Shown one piece after another: positions 34,699 through 44,016 of a stretch of 64,000 nt of DNA; the first letter of the stretch is position 1; every line of letters begins with the position of its first letter. The translations under genes were made by a program, and so were the position numbers. The notes under the pieces were generated by a model that saw nothing but the letters and a program-made list of their open reading frames with translations, was not told where the DNA came from and ran no database searches. The stretch comes from an uncultured Succinivibrio sp. (GTDB taxonomy: Bacteria; Pseudomonadota; Gammaproteobacteria; Enterobacterales; Succinivibrionaceae), in the NCBI GenBank assembly GCA_934218695.1, contig CAKQDA010000001.1, forward strand, positions 62,001 to 126,000. The letters are read 5' to 3'.

Positions 34699-36996
34699 TT
34701 ACTGAGCTTTTTTCTGTGTCTTTCTCAGAAGTCTGGCTTTCTGTATTCTTCTGAGCACCTTGTAGCAGATTATGCAGAATACTACTGAGCTGAACAGTGA
34801 CAGAAGCATTAACATCCAAGGATTGTCGAGCAGTACATAGTACACACGCTGGTACCAAGGCAGATCACCCACATAATAGCTTTCACCAACATCAAAGCTT
34901 CTGCTTCTGTCTTCCTTGAACAGGGTGATTGACCCTCGAGCATCTCCTGAAGGTGAATTCAGAATGATGTTTTTATTAACAATCTCCATACCTGAAGGAC
35001 TGTCGGCTAATATTGCAATTACGGTCCTGTCTTTGTTGAGTGGTGATCTGAATGAAACTATGGCCCCCAGACCTTCAGTGCTCTGTGCTGTCATTTTCTG
35101 GGTAACATCTCTCTTTTCACTGGAGAAACTGTTAGGCATCTGATTGTTAAAGGATGTGGAAATAGCCTGTCTGGTCTTGTTCAGTACCAGAGTTGCATTC
35201 TCATCTGTCTTTAAATAGTCTGGAACCTTACCTACAACTAAAATGTCTTTATAGGTAAGTCTGTCTTTTGCTTTATCAGAAGCTTCGGTTACAATCTCAA
35301 TATTTGTTGAGCTGTAACCTAACTGCGCACCGATTCTTCCGAGCGTATTGAACAGAGCACACAAATCGCTTGTATCTGTTGGATTTTCTATTACAGCTGC
35401 AGTTTCCTGTAAATCCGCATAAACAGAGAATGGAAATCCGCTCTTCCAGAACAGCTCCAAATTTGGCATCAGTGTGAAGTGATACAGACCGGAAAAGTCG
35501 ATTGTTGATGAAGGATCAATTTCAACACGGTTAGGAATAGGCAGCTGTGTTGTACATTCGTTAACCTTTGATGTGTAGACCATTGAGTAGTTGAAATCAA
35601 AGGTAAATTTGTTCATAGGCTTTAGGAACGATGTTTCAACCTTTGATTTTGTAAAGAGATTGAGTGTTCCCAAAAGAGGCATATTCTCTGTAATCACATC
35701 TGACTCATTCTCAGGTTTCAGAGGATATGATCTCAGTAAATGATCATTTACCAGGAATCGTAACTGAGACATTCCAAGTGGAGATGGCTTGGAGTACTTG
35801 TATAAAAGGTTCATATCAATTCTGGAGCCGTTTACAAAGTACAGATCAGGCGGCAGGTTCAACTCCAGATTGATAGGTATTGGTTTAAATCCCTGTGAAC
35901 TTAACTGTCCGTCAAAGGTAGCAAGAGATCCAAAAGTTACCTTCTTTGAGGTGTCAATCCAGTTAGGTGCATCATAAGGTTTTCTCTTTTCAATTTCCCT
36001 ATATTCTAAAATTCTGCTCAAAGGTCCGTTAAACAGCACATTACCCATAGCTAAAGCTTTGGCTGCAGTAACCAGTCCCTCACTGTCAGGTGCAGAAACA
36101 ATCAGCATTTTTCCTGTAAGTGTTGATGGAATATCTGCCATTTCAACAGATGGAACATCAGTTTTAGGATAGTCCTTCAGGAAATAAGGACGATTGTCGT
36201 TGGTGATAAAGACAACAGCATTGCCGTCATCTGGAAGACTGTTGATGAAAACAGGGTAATCAATACCGCGCCATTTTGTCAGAACACCACCAAAAGAACT
36301 TACAATGGAGGCAGCCTTTATGGTGCTTTCGTCAGGAATGGTTGCAAACACAACAGGAAGCACTGTCTTGTCATTTGTGGTGACGTTGAAGAATGGGACA
36401 GGAAAGTTTGCCAGATCATTTGCAATGTGCAGTTTCTGTTTTGTCAGTTTTAAATTTGAGGCGGCGCCTATATTTAGCCACAAAGTAGAATCTACAGGGT
36501 TTTCACATACATCTGTATAATGTCCTATAAATTCAAACTCAATGATATTGTCATCGCCAAGGGCTCGAGGATCGAGAACAATCTCCTTCTCTGTCTTGTT
36601 GCCAAGATCTCCCTTTTCAATCGGCAGGGTTTTTACAAGAAGACCGTTCAGATAAATATTCAGCTGTGATCTTACAGGAATTAAAGATGGCGACGGAGTA
36701 TAGAACAGAGACAGGGTTGAAGCAGTAATCAGCTCATCTTTCCTGATTGAAAAATGGACACTCTTTTTAGGGGACACACCAGAAAGTCCTAGCCCTCCGC
36801 TGGACTCCACCCAGTCAAGACTTGACATCGGGTAGTTTGTCACGATGCTGGGAATGGCTTCAACTCTTAGAGGTGAAACATTTTCAACAGATGTTTTCTC
36901 TTCATTTTTTACTTTGTTGTCTGAAGCATATGCACTTGCAGTTGCATATGTTGCAATCAGCAGTGCGGTTACTAACTTACAGGTTTTAGAAAGCAT
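34699..36996 (-). CDS. bcsB: Cellulose synthase periplasmic subunit BcsB
   Basis: A 765-aa periplasmic partner of BcsA that guides the nascent glucan and is tethered by a C-terminal helix. A Sec signal peptide ends near Ala-Tyr-Ala (residue 23). The middle alternates carbohydrate-binding-like and flavodoxin-like segments. A transmembrane helix lies at about 730-750 (Trp-Met-Leu-Met-Leu-Leu-Ser-Leu-Phe), followed by a basic cytoplasmic tail, as in all BcsB. It comes 10 bases after bcsA. No anomalies seen; length matches E. coli (779). Confidence 0.94.
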   Translation of the reverse strand: MLSKTCKLVTALLIATYATASAYASDNKVKNEEKTSVENVSPLRVEAIPSIVTNYPMSSLDWVESSGGLGLSGVSPKKSVHFSIRKDELITASTLSLFYTPSPSLIPVRSQLNIYLNGLLVKTLPIEKGDLGNKTEKEIVLDPRALGDDNIIEFEFIGHYTDVCENPVDSTLWLNIGAASNLKLTKQKLHIANDLANFPVPFFNVTTNDKTVLPVVFATIPDESTIKAASIVSSFGGVLTKWRGIDYPVFINSLPDDGNAVVFITNDNRPYFLKDYPKTDVPSVEMADIPSTLTGKMLIVSAPDSEGLVTAAKALAMGNVLFNGPLSRILEYREIEKRKPYDAPNWIDTSKKVTFGSLATFDGQLSSQGFKPIPINLELNLPPDLYFVNGSRIDMNLLYKYSKPSPLGMSQLRFLVNDHLLRSYPLKPENESDVITENMPLLGTLNLFTKSKVETSFLKPMNKFTFDFNYSMVYTSKVNECTTQLPIPNRVEIDPSSTIDFSGLYHFTLMPNLELFWKSGFPFSVYADLQETAAVIENPTDTSDLCALFNTLGRIGAQLGYSSTNIEIVTEASDKAKDRLTYKDILVVGKVPDYLKTDENATLVLNKTRQAISTSFNNQMPNSFSSEKRDVTQKMTAQSTEGLGAIVSFRSPLNKDRTVIAILADSPSGMEIVNKNIILNSPSGDARGSITLFKEDRSRSFDVGESYYVGDLPWYQRVYYVLLDNPWMLMLLSLFSSVVFCIICYKVLRRIQKARLLRKTQKKAQ

Positions 36997-37006
36997 AAGT
37001 ACTCCG

Positions 37007-39640
37007 TTAACACTCTGTCTTGTTAAACTGTCTGTTCAAAGGTAGATCTTTTGTCAGATCAAGAGGTTGTGGCAGCAGACTGAAGATAAAAAGCATTGAG
37101 CGAACAATTACAAACAGCACCTCTCTGAAAACAGGAGGGGCATTTTTTATCATTTTTAAATAGCCGTTAAGGCCAAACTTGATCAGGGTGTGGATACCGT
37201 GAAGCAATCCGTCCTGATGCAGATTTTCAAAACTGTGAGACCATCTGTCAGCACAGGCAAAAGTGGTTCTAATATATTCGATGTTCTCTTTTAAACCGTT
37301 CAAATGTAACTGTAAACCTAATTTTGTCCTGTTAAAGAATCGCACGCTTCCCTTAAAACGGTATCTGATCCCGGCACTTGTAATTGTGATATACAGAGGC
37401 ATATTCTGATAGAGAAGATCTGCCACTGACTTTCCGTCAAGATTGGGCGCAGGAAGCTTTATACCCAGACCTTCCTTTGAAAAGTCTGTGATCACAACAG
37501 CAATTGAGTTACCTTTTTTTATTTCAAGCTGAGCTCTGATGTTACAGTCAACGCGGGGTGAACTTCTTACCTGTTTTCTCTCCAAGGCCACAGCTGAAGC
37601 AGCTCCTAAAACTAGAAGGTTATAGCAGACCCATGCGATGTTGACAAGTATGATCCAGACCTCTGCAAAAGGATCTGTAGCAATTCTGTAAAAACCGTAA
37701 ATTAAACCTGCAAAGTTCAAAATAATCAAAAAGATATAAGACTTGGACACCGTCCAGTCAAAATATGTCTTTTCGTTGGATTCTCCCTTTGCGGTTACAT
37801 TGAATTTACCATGTTTTGGTGAGATCAGTGCCACCAGTGTAGGAACTGTTATATACCAGGACAGAATAGTTTCGTAGATAACACCCCAGAAATAGAATCT
37901 CTTGTTGTCCTGTATCTTCTGGTTTGTAATTGTAGAGTGAACCATATGAGGAAGCACATAGGCAAAAATCATAAGGCCTGAGGCGAAAATCACATAAACA
38001 TTAAAGAACAGAAAAGGCAGAGGTGCTATCAGAAAGATAATACGTGGCAGTCCGTGTAAAAAGTGGATCATCGCATTTGCAAAACAGATACGCTGAGGAA
38101 TAGTAAGTCCCTTCCCAAACAGAGGATTGTCTATTCTGAAAATCTGCACCATACCGCGTGCCCATCTGATACGCTGATTGATGTGATCTGCCAGTGACTC
38201 GGTTGCAAGACCTGCCGCCAGAGGCATGCTTATAAATGCAGATGAATAACCTTTTCTGTTTAATCTTAATGAGGTATGGGCATCTTCAGTTACAGTCTCT
38301 ACAGCAATTCCGCCAATTTCCTCTAGAGGCTTGCGTCTGATGATGGCACAGGAACCACAGAACATGGTGGCGTTCCAGGTGTCATTTCCTTTTTGAATAA
38401 AGTCATGGAACAGCGAGTTTTCTGCAGGAACCTCACCTTTAATGGACAGGTTCTTTTCAAATGGATCATCTGAATAAAAATGGTGAGGTGTCTGTACCAG
38501 GGCTATCTTCTGATCATGCACCATCCAGCCTACAGTCATCTGCAGGAAAGCTCGGGTTGGTACGTGATCACAGTCGAAGATGGCAATGATTTCGCCGCTG
38601 GTTTTGGTAAGAGCATGGTTGATGTTACCCGCTTTTGCATGGTTATGCTCTTTTCTGATGATATAGTTGACACCAATTTCTTTACAGTAATTTTCAAAAT
38701 CCTTTCTGCTGCCGTCATCTAGCATGTGCACTTTCAGTTTGTCCTGAGGCCAGTCAAGATCAAGAGCTGCCAGAAGGCAGGGCTTTACCACCTCTAAGGG
38801 TTCGTTGTAGCTTGGTATAAAGATATCCACAGTTGGCCACAGACTTGTGTCCTTTGGCAGTGGGTATGGTTTTCTGTCAAGAACCCAACAGACCTGAAAA
38901 TAGGATAGGATCAGGACAATATATGCATATATTTCTGCTGCCAGTAGCAAGAGTGCACAGATTGCAGTTACAGCATCTGTAAGCAGCACTGTTTTAGTGA
39001 TACGCCAGTAGATGTATCGTGTCGAGATGATGATGGAAATAAAAATCAGTAGCATCAGTGCTACATGATTTTTAACAGGCTTTAAGAGAATTGCCAGAAA
39101 CCACATAAGTCCTACGAATATTAACTGGTACGTCACATCAAAAGGCTGAGTTACGGCAAGGATACAGCTTAACAGAGAACCTGCAAGTAGAACCCTAAGG
39201 AGAATGTAATTCCTGTCCTTTAAAAGTATGCTCTCTTTTGAGGTAACTCTGTCTCCCATATTCGCGGTAAGTACGGTTACTCTTTTTAATAGGGGATCAC
39301 TTATGTACTTTTTGAAATTCTCTGCAATTTTATTTACAGTTTCAGCACTTCGCTGTCCCTTTTTAGGATCAAACCTTACAAAGAGCAGGAAGATTGTCTG
39401 TATTACCACTCTCAAAGGATCTAAAAGTTTTGGTCTGTTTCTCTGAATCTGAGGGTAGAAGAAATAAAAATGCTGTCTTAGGTTTTTATAGTAACGGTTC
39501 TCAACAGGAAATACGGCCAGAACCACTGATAAAAAAAACAGGTTTACAAGGCAGGTAATTTTTGGAGCACCGTTCAGTCGCCAGCTGTCGTATAAATCTA
39601 GAGGATTTATGGCCTCATTTCTGTCACTCTGTAACATCAT
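37007..39640 (-). CDS. bcsA: Cellulose synthase catalytic subunit BcsA
   Basis: Inner-membrane family-2 glycosyltransferase that polymerises UDP-glucose into cellulose and is switched on by c-di-GMP. The 877-aa product (E. coli 872) has about eight membrane helices. The catalytic motifs are intact: Asp-Asp-Gly at 308-310, Asp-Cys-Asp at 356-358, Thr-Glu-Asp at 451-453 and Gln-Arg-Ile-Arg-Trp at 489-493. The PilZ domain keeps Arg692-x-x-x-Arg696 and Asp719-x-Ser721-x-x-Gly724, so c-di-GMP control should work. The long N-terminal region is of the enteric type. Its ATG overlaps the bcsQ stop (ATGA). A second ATG follows the first directly; either may be used. Confidence 0.96.
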   Translation of the reverse strand: MMLQSDRNEAINPLDLYDSWRLNGAPKITCLVNLFFLSVVLAVFPVENRYYKNLRQHFYFFYPQIQRNRPKLLDPLRVVIQTIFLLFVRFDPKKGQRSAETVNKIAENFKKYISDPLLKRVTVLTANMGDRVTSKESILLKDRNYILLRVLLAGSLLSCILAVTQPFDVTYQLIFVGLMWFLAILLKPVKNHVALMLLIFISIIISTRYIYWRITKTVLLTDAVTAICALLLLAAEIYAYIVLILSYFQVCWVLDRKPYPLPKDTSLWPTVDIFIPSYNEPLEVVKPCLLAALDLDWPQDKLKVHMLDDGSRKDFENYCKEIGVNYIIRKEHNHAKAGNINHALTKTSGEIIAIFDCDHVPTRAFLQMTVGWMVHDQKIALVQTPHHFYSDDPFEKNLSIKGEVPAENSLFHDFIQKGNDTWNATMFCGSCAIIRRKPLEEIGGIAVETVTEDAHTSLRLNRKGYSSAFISMPLAAGLATESLADHINQRIRWARGMVQIFRIDNPLFGKGLTIPQRICFANAMIHFLHGLPRIIFLIAPLPFLFFNVYVIFASGLMIFAYVLPHMVHSTITNQKIQDNKRFYFWGVIYETILSWYITVPTLVALISPKHGKFNVTAKGESNEKTYFDWTVSKSYIFLIILNFAGLIYGFYRIATDPFAEVWIILVNIAWVCYNLLVLGAASAVALERKQVRSSPRVDCNIRAQLEIKKGNSIAVVITDFSKEGLGIKLPAPNLDGKSVADLLYQNMPLYITITSAGIRYRFKGSVRFFNRTKLGLQLHLNGLKENIEYIRTTFACADRWSHSFENLHQDGLLHGIHTLIKFGLNGYLKMIKNAPPVFREVLFVIVRSMLFIFSLLPQPLDLTKDLPLNRQFNKTEC

Positions 39641-40386
39641 TGAGCTGCTCCCACTTTTCTGCAGATAAGAATGATGTCAAAAAGAATTCTTTCCAGTGAA
39701 TTGGTGGAGGCACTTATTGGAAGATATTTTGAGAACGGCTCCTGATGCATATTTGCATCAATTACCGACTCATCAAATTCGATGGCCGAGTTTAAAATAC
39801 AGTTTCCAGCTCTGCTTTCTTTCATAAGAATGAATACATCGTTCATGACTCTGCTTGAAGACAGCATCCTATTTACCAGAAAGTATTCATTGTCCTGAAC
39901 GTTGATGCTGTTTAATCTTATCAGGGAATTCTGTTCAGGCTCAATGACTGTGATGGTCATTGTGGAAATATCTGAGAGCGACCTGGCAAACACTGACTCC
40001 CTGTTACCTGCGTCAATAACTAAAAAGTCAATTGCCTTAAAGCGTTCAAGGCTTTTTAAAAGAGAATCTGCTGTATCTGAACAGTCTTCAGGTGTACTGA
40101 TGAGCTCTAAAGCACTGCCCAATGGAATAAAATAGGAACCGTTACTGTATTTGTATAGCAGCCTTGAGTTGTCTTTATTTAACTCATTATTTTTTAAGGC
40201 ATCCAAAAAGCCGTAAGTCTGTCTTTCAAGGCCGAACAGGAGAGATGAGCTAACTGAGTTTTTACTGTTGTCGGCGTCAATGCATACAACTTTCATTCCC
40301 AGAAGTGAGAGTGAATAAGTCATAGCTGCGGCTAATGAACTGACACCTGTGAAGTGGTTTAATCCCTGTAAAACTATTGTGTACAT
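39637..40386 (-). CDS. bcsQ: ParA/MinD-like BcsQ with a degenerate P-loop
   Basis: A 249-aa SIMIBI-type ATPase homologue. In E. coli BcsQ works with BcsR to stabilise and activate the synthase complex. It aligns from its start with E. coli BcsQ (Leu-Gln-Gly, Ala-Ala-x-x-x-Ser-Leu, Leu-Gly, Val-Val/Cys-Ile-Asp-Ala). The loop that reads Gly-Gly-Val-Gly-Thr-Thr in E. coli is His-Phe-Thr-Gly-Val-Ser here, so the glycine pair and the phosphate-binding residues are altered. The Walker-B-like strand (Phe-Leu-Val-Ile-Asp-Ala-Gly) remains. Nucleotide binding may be lost or different. Overlaps bcsA by 4 bases and follows bcsR by 10. Confidence 0.82.
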   Translation of the reverse strand: MYTIVLQGLNHFTGVSSLAAAMTYSLSLLGMKVVCIDADNSKNSVSSSLLFGLERQTYGFLDALKNNELNKDNSRLLYKYSNGSYFIPLGSALELISTPEDCSDTADSLLKSLERFKAIDFLVIDAGNRESVFARSLSDISTMTITVIEPEQNSLIRLNSINVQDNEYFLVNRMLSSSRVMNDVFILMKESRAGNCILNSAIEFDESVIDANMHQEPFSKYLPISASTNSLERILFDIILICRKVGAAQ

Positions 40387-40395
40387 GAACCCAAA

Positions 40396-40665
40396 CTAAA
40401 ACAACTTTTCTAAGGATGAAATAAGCATTCTGTAGTTGTCTTTTGCTTTATTCACCTTTGCTGAACCGTGAAAATCGACATAGCCAGAAATTATACAGTC
40501 ATTTGAAACAGCCAAAGCAGCAATGTCTCCAGGCAGAGAATACAGTTTATCTGCAGAATCAATAAATTCCGGCCTGATTTTTTCTCTTAAAGCCATTTCA
40601 TCTTCAAGAGTCTGAAAACCTGAAAGTCTAGCCTTTATTTCTAAATGTTGTTTATTTGTATTCAT
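40396..40665 (-). CDS. bcsR: Putative BcsR, first gene of the cellulose operon
   Basis: An 89-aa protein directly upstream of bcsQ, where E. coli has bcsR (62 aa). Sequence similarity is thin but includes Pro-Glu-Phe-Ile-Asp-Ser-Ala-Asp against the E. coli segment Pro-Asp-Ile-Asp-Tyr-Ala-Asp, followed in both by a short Ala/Leu helix. No signal peptide or membrane helix is seen, so it is likely cytoplasmic, as BcsR is. In E. coli BcsR and BcsQ form a heterocomplex that binds c-di-GMP and BcsA. The assignment depends mainly on position; it could be a different small accessory protein. Confidence 0.55.
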   Translation of the reverse strand: MNTNKQHLEIKARLSGFQTLEDEMALREKIRPEFIDSADKLYSLPGDIAALAVSNDCIISGYVDFHGSAKVNKAKDNYRMLISSLEKLF

Positions 40666-41112
40666 TAGACTGTCATTTATATGCTTACAGAGTAATTTTT
40701 TATTATTATATTTTTTTCGGTTGTGTTATCCTGAAATTTCTACTCTCTTTTGCACGGTTTGTAAATACTGCACAGTTTGCGCATAATGAAAATTAAAACT
40801 TTTTCTCAAATGAGATAATCTACTATAAAAAGGAGTAAATGAATACTATTATCTTTCCATATCTCTTAATATTGTGATAAATATCCAAATGAGTGCGTTT
40901 ACATAAATTTTACAGCTTTATGCAGACTGAATAAATACGCTAAATCTCCAGCTGTTTACCGCAAATGTTATTCTGCCATTAGCATATGAGAAAAACTGAC
41001 ATTGCTTTTAAATCAAGAAATTTCTAATATGTGTCTTAACAGGAAAATCCTTAATCAAAATTTTTTGTGAGACAGTCATAATCAACTGTGATACAGCTTT
41101 TAAATCAGAAAA
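40666..41112. other. Divergent intergenic region, bcs operon and uvrB
   Basis: A 447-base AT-rich gap that must hold the promoter of the bcs operon (minus) and of uvrB (plus). On the minus strand TATAAT is present about 50 bases before bcsR without an obvious -35. On the plus strand a 12-codon frame at 40839-40877 has a good AGGAG but no known role. I looked for a LexA box (CTG-N10-CAG) before uvrB and did not find one. Confidence 0.4.
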
Positions 41113-43152
41113 ATGAATTTTAAATTACATTCTCAATACAAGCCTACAGGTGATCAGCCTGAGGCGATAGATGCTTTGGTTAAAGGTTTTAATCGGGGAG
41201 ATAAATTTCAGACTCTGCTTGGTGTGACAGGTTCTGGTAAAACCTTTACTATGGCAAACGTAATTGCAAAGCTGAACCGGCCGACAATGATCCTGTCGCA
41301 CAACAAAACCCTGGCAGCTCAGCTGTACGGCGAAATGAAGGAGTTTTTCCCGGAAAATGCCGTTGAGTACTTTGTTTCATACTATGATTATTATCAGCCT
41401 GAGGCTTATGTCCCATCATCTGACACTTTTATTGAAAAGGATGCCAAGGTAAACGATCATATTGATCAGATGCGTCTTTCTGCAACTAAGGCTCTGATGG
41501 AGCGTAAAGATGTGATTGTGGTCTGTTCTGTATCCGCAATTTACGGTCTTGGTGAGCCTGAAACCTATCTTAAAATGATGCTGCATGTCTCTGTTGGGGA
41601 ACAGATCACGCAGGAGCAGATAACCAGACGTCTGTCTTCTCTTCAGTATACAAGAAATGATCTTGGTTTTGCCCGTTCCACCTTTAGAGTCAGAGGCGAT
41701 GTCATTGATATCTACCCTTCTGATTCTGACGGATATGCTGTAAGAATAGAACTTTTTGATGATGAAATTGAGTCTATAAAGACATTTGATCCCTTAACAG
41801 GTGAGACTTTTCAGAAACTGGCTAGAACCACTATTTTTCCTAAAACTCATTATGTAACTCCAAAGAATATTCTTGATCATGCCGTTGAGCAGATTAAAGA
41901 TGAATTAAAAGAAAGATGCCAGTATTTTTTAGATAACAACAAGCTCCTTGAAGAACAGCGCATTCGCGAGAGAACCTCCTATGACATTGAGATGATCAAT
42001 GAGCTTGGCTACTGCTCGGGCATTGAAAACTACTCAAGGTATTTAACCGGAAGAAAAGAGGGGGAACCACCTCCATGTCTTTTTGATTATCTGCCTGATG
42101 ACGGACTTTTAATTATCGATGAATCCCACGTGACAGTGCCTCAGATTGGAGCAATGTACAAGGGTGATCACTCAAGAAAGGAGAGTCTTGTTAATTTTGG
42201 ATTCAGACTTCCTTCAGCCTATGATAACAGGCCTTTAAAGTTTGAGGAATTTAGGTCTTTACAGCCTAGGACCTTATATGTGTCAGCTACTCCTGCCGAT
42301 CTTGAAATCAAAGAGTCAAGTCAGGTTGTAGAGCAGATCATAAGACCTACAGGTCTTCTTGATCCTGTCATTGAAGTGCGACCTGTAGCCACTCAGGTGG
42401 ATGATGTTATGAGTGAGATCAGAGCCTGTGCCAAGCGAAACGAAAGAGTTTTAATCACCACCTTAACTAAAAAAATGGCCGAAGAGCTTACAGCTTACCT
42501 CAGTGAGCATGATATTAGGGTAAGGTACCTGCACTCTGATATTGATGCTGTAGAGCGAATGGATATTATCAGAGATCTGCGATTGGGTGAGTTTGATGCT
42601 CTGGTTGGTATTAACCTGTTAAGAGAAGGTCTTGATATGCCTGAAGTCTCTTTAGTGGCAATTTTGGATGCGGATAAGGAAGGCTTTTTACGCTCGGCAC
42701 GCTCACTGATTCAGACTGTAGGTCGTGCTGCAAGAAACGTCAACGGTAAAGCTATCTTCTATGCGGATAAGATCACAGACTCTATGAAGGAGACTATTGA
42801 TGTCACAGCCTCAAGGCGTGAACTGCAGGAAAAATACAACAGGGAGCATGGCATCACTCCAGTGCAGATCAAAAAGAAAATTGTTGATATTATGGATGTT
42901 GCTCTGCGCGAAACTGAGTCCTTTAAAGTACCTGATGAACCTCGCAGAAAACCTGTTTCAAGAAAAGAGTGGGAAAAGAAAAATAATGTATCGAGAATGA
43001 CTGCCAAAGACATCACAAGGCGCATTGATGAACTTACAGCCTCAATGACAAAATATGCCCGTGAGCTCAAGTTTGAAGAGGCAGCATCTGTTCGTGATGA
43101 AATCAATGACTTAAAGCAGGCTCTGCTTTTAATGCCAGGAATTGAAGAATAG
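41113..43152 (+). CDS. uvrB: Excinuclease ABC subunit B
   Basis: Damage-verification helicase of nucleotide excision repair; receives DNA from UvrA and recruits UvrC. The 679-aa product (E. coli 673) carries the Walker A motif Gly-Val-Thr-Gly-Ser-Gly-Lys-Thr at 37-44, the tyrosine-rich beta-hairpin ([10 protein letters not shown]), a DESH Walker B (Ile-Ile-Asp-Glu-Ser-His), helicase motif VI (Gln-Thr-Val-Gly-Arg-Ala-Ala-Arg-Asn) and the C-terminal UVR motif that binds UvrC. Transcribed alone and ended by the hairpin at 43183-43205. No SOS box is visible, so damage control may be absent or different here. Confidence 0.98.
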   Translation: MNFKLHSQYKPTGDQPEAIDALVKGFNRGDKFQTLLGVTGSGKTFTMANVIAKLNRPTMILSHNKTLAAQLYGEMKEFFPENAVEYFVSYYDYYQPEAYVPSSDTFIEKDAKVNDHIDQMRLSATKALMERKDVIVVCSVSAIYGLGEPETYLKMMLHVSVGEQITQEQITRRLSSLQYTRNDLGFARSTFRVRGDVIDIYPSDSDGYAVRIELFDDEIESIKTFDPLTGETFQKLARTTIFPKTHYVTPKNILDHAVEQIKDELKERCQYFLDNNKLLEEQRIRERTSYDIEMINELGYCSGIENYSRYLTGRKEGEPPPCLFDYLPDDGLLIIDESHVTVPQIGAMYKGDHSRKESLVNFGFRLPSAYDNRPLKFEEFRSLQPRTLYVSATPADLEIKESSQVVEQIIRPTGLLDPVIEVRPVATQVDDVMSEIRACAKRNERVLITTLTKKMAEELTAYLSEHDIRVRYLHSDIDAVERMDIIRDLRLGEFDALVGINLLREGLDMPEVSLVAILDADKEGFLRSARSLIQTVGRAARNVNGKAIFYADKITDSMKETIDVTASRRELQEKYNREHGITPVQIKKKIVDIMDVALRETESFKVPDEPRRKPVSRKEWEKKNNVSRMTAKDITRRIDELTASMTKYARELKFEEAASVRDEINDLKQALLLMPGIEE

Positions 43153-43182
43153 GTGTTGTGTAATAACCGTCTTCAGTAAAAC

Positions 43183-43205
43183 AAAGAGCCTCAGAGAGGC
43201 TCTTT
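43183..43205. terminator. Bidirectional terminator between uvrB and the ygfB-like gene
   Basis: A perfect 10-base stem, AAAGAGCCTC with GAGGCTCTTT, and an AGA loop. It sits between the ends of two convergent genes. On the minus strand the stem is followed by a T-rich tail (TGTTTTA), so it can serve both. Confidence 0.8.
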
Positions 43206-43226
43206 ATAAAGGATGCTCAATATCCT

Positions 43227-43757
43227 CTATTCTTTTGAATGGATCTGATAATTTTTTGCTGCCACATCAATCATAAATTCAAGCACATTATCAAGATCAT
43301 CCTCATCAAGTTCAGCCTCAACATCAACTTTGGCAACCTCAGAAATAGTGTTGAGATCACCTAAAATCTCATGATCGGTTATCTTTTCCAGAGTACCGTC
43401 ATCGGCTTTTACAGTAAGACCAAGACTCAGTCCATATGACAAATCAGCTAAAGTTTTTAATCTTACCTTTTTATCAATGGAATCGTCTGGCATTGCAAAC
43501 AGATCCTGATCGGAGTTTTCTAGTTTTTCTTTTGTATCCATGGCAAGATTGGTCAGGGCTGCAACTAGTGCACCTGGCAGTGGCTGACCGTCATTGAGCA
43601 GATTTGAGAAAACACCGATAAAAATCCTGTTGCCAGGCTCTACACCTTTGGCAAGTATTCCCACCATAAGGGCATACCATGAAAACTGGTTTTCAGTAAC
43701 ACCGGCATTGGTCAAATCATTTAATACTTTCCTGTAGTTTCCGTTCTTAACAGTCAT
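43227..43757 (-). CDS. UPF0149 family protein, YgfB-like
   Basis: A 176-aa cytoplasmic protein of the YgfB/YecA group, all-helical with a strongly acidic C-terminal half. It aligns with YgfB in the Leu-Gly-Leu segment, the following Ile-x-x-Leu-x-x-Ile-(Ala/Ser) stretch and the Asp/Glu-rich patch before a last helix (Glu-Phe-Met-Ile-Asp-Val-Ala-Ala). YgfB-type proteins lack the C-terminal SEC-C zinc motif of YecA, as here. In Pseudomonas YgfB modulates ampDh3 expression; the role in this organism is unknown. The gene stands alone between the uvrB terminator and suhB. Confidence 0.72.
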   Translation of the reverse strand: MTVKNGNYRKVLNDLTNAGVTENQFSWYALMVGILAKGVEPGNRIFIGVFSNLLNDGQPLPGALVAALTNLAMDTKEKLENSDQDLFAMPDDSIDKKVRLKTLADLSYGLSLGLTVKADDGTLEKITDHEILGDLNTISEVAKVDVEAELDEDDLDNVLEFMIDVAAKNYQIHSKE

Positions 43758-44016
43758 CTTTTATCCTGTGTGTTATCGCTGGTAGAAAAAAGTATTCCTT
43801 TAAGGTTCTAAAGATTAAACAGAACCTTTTTCTGTTTTGATCTTATGTGTCATCATTATACTTTAACACAAAGAATTTATTAAAAGATTTGAAAATAGTC
43901 TTTAAAGGATGCTTAAAATCAGCTTTTTTATATTATAATGCTCACAAGTTTTTTCAGTCATCCGAGTGTATGAGACACATCGCGATGCAATGCTTTTTGA
44001 CAAATGGAATTTAAAG

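Noticed and set aside
40666..41112. SOS (LexA) box expected before uvrB
   Set aside because: No CTG-N10-CAG arrangement was found; CTG-N5-CAG at about 41090 has the wrong spacing.
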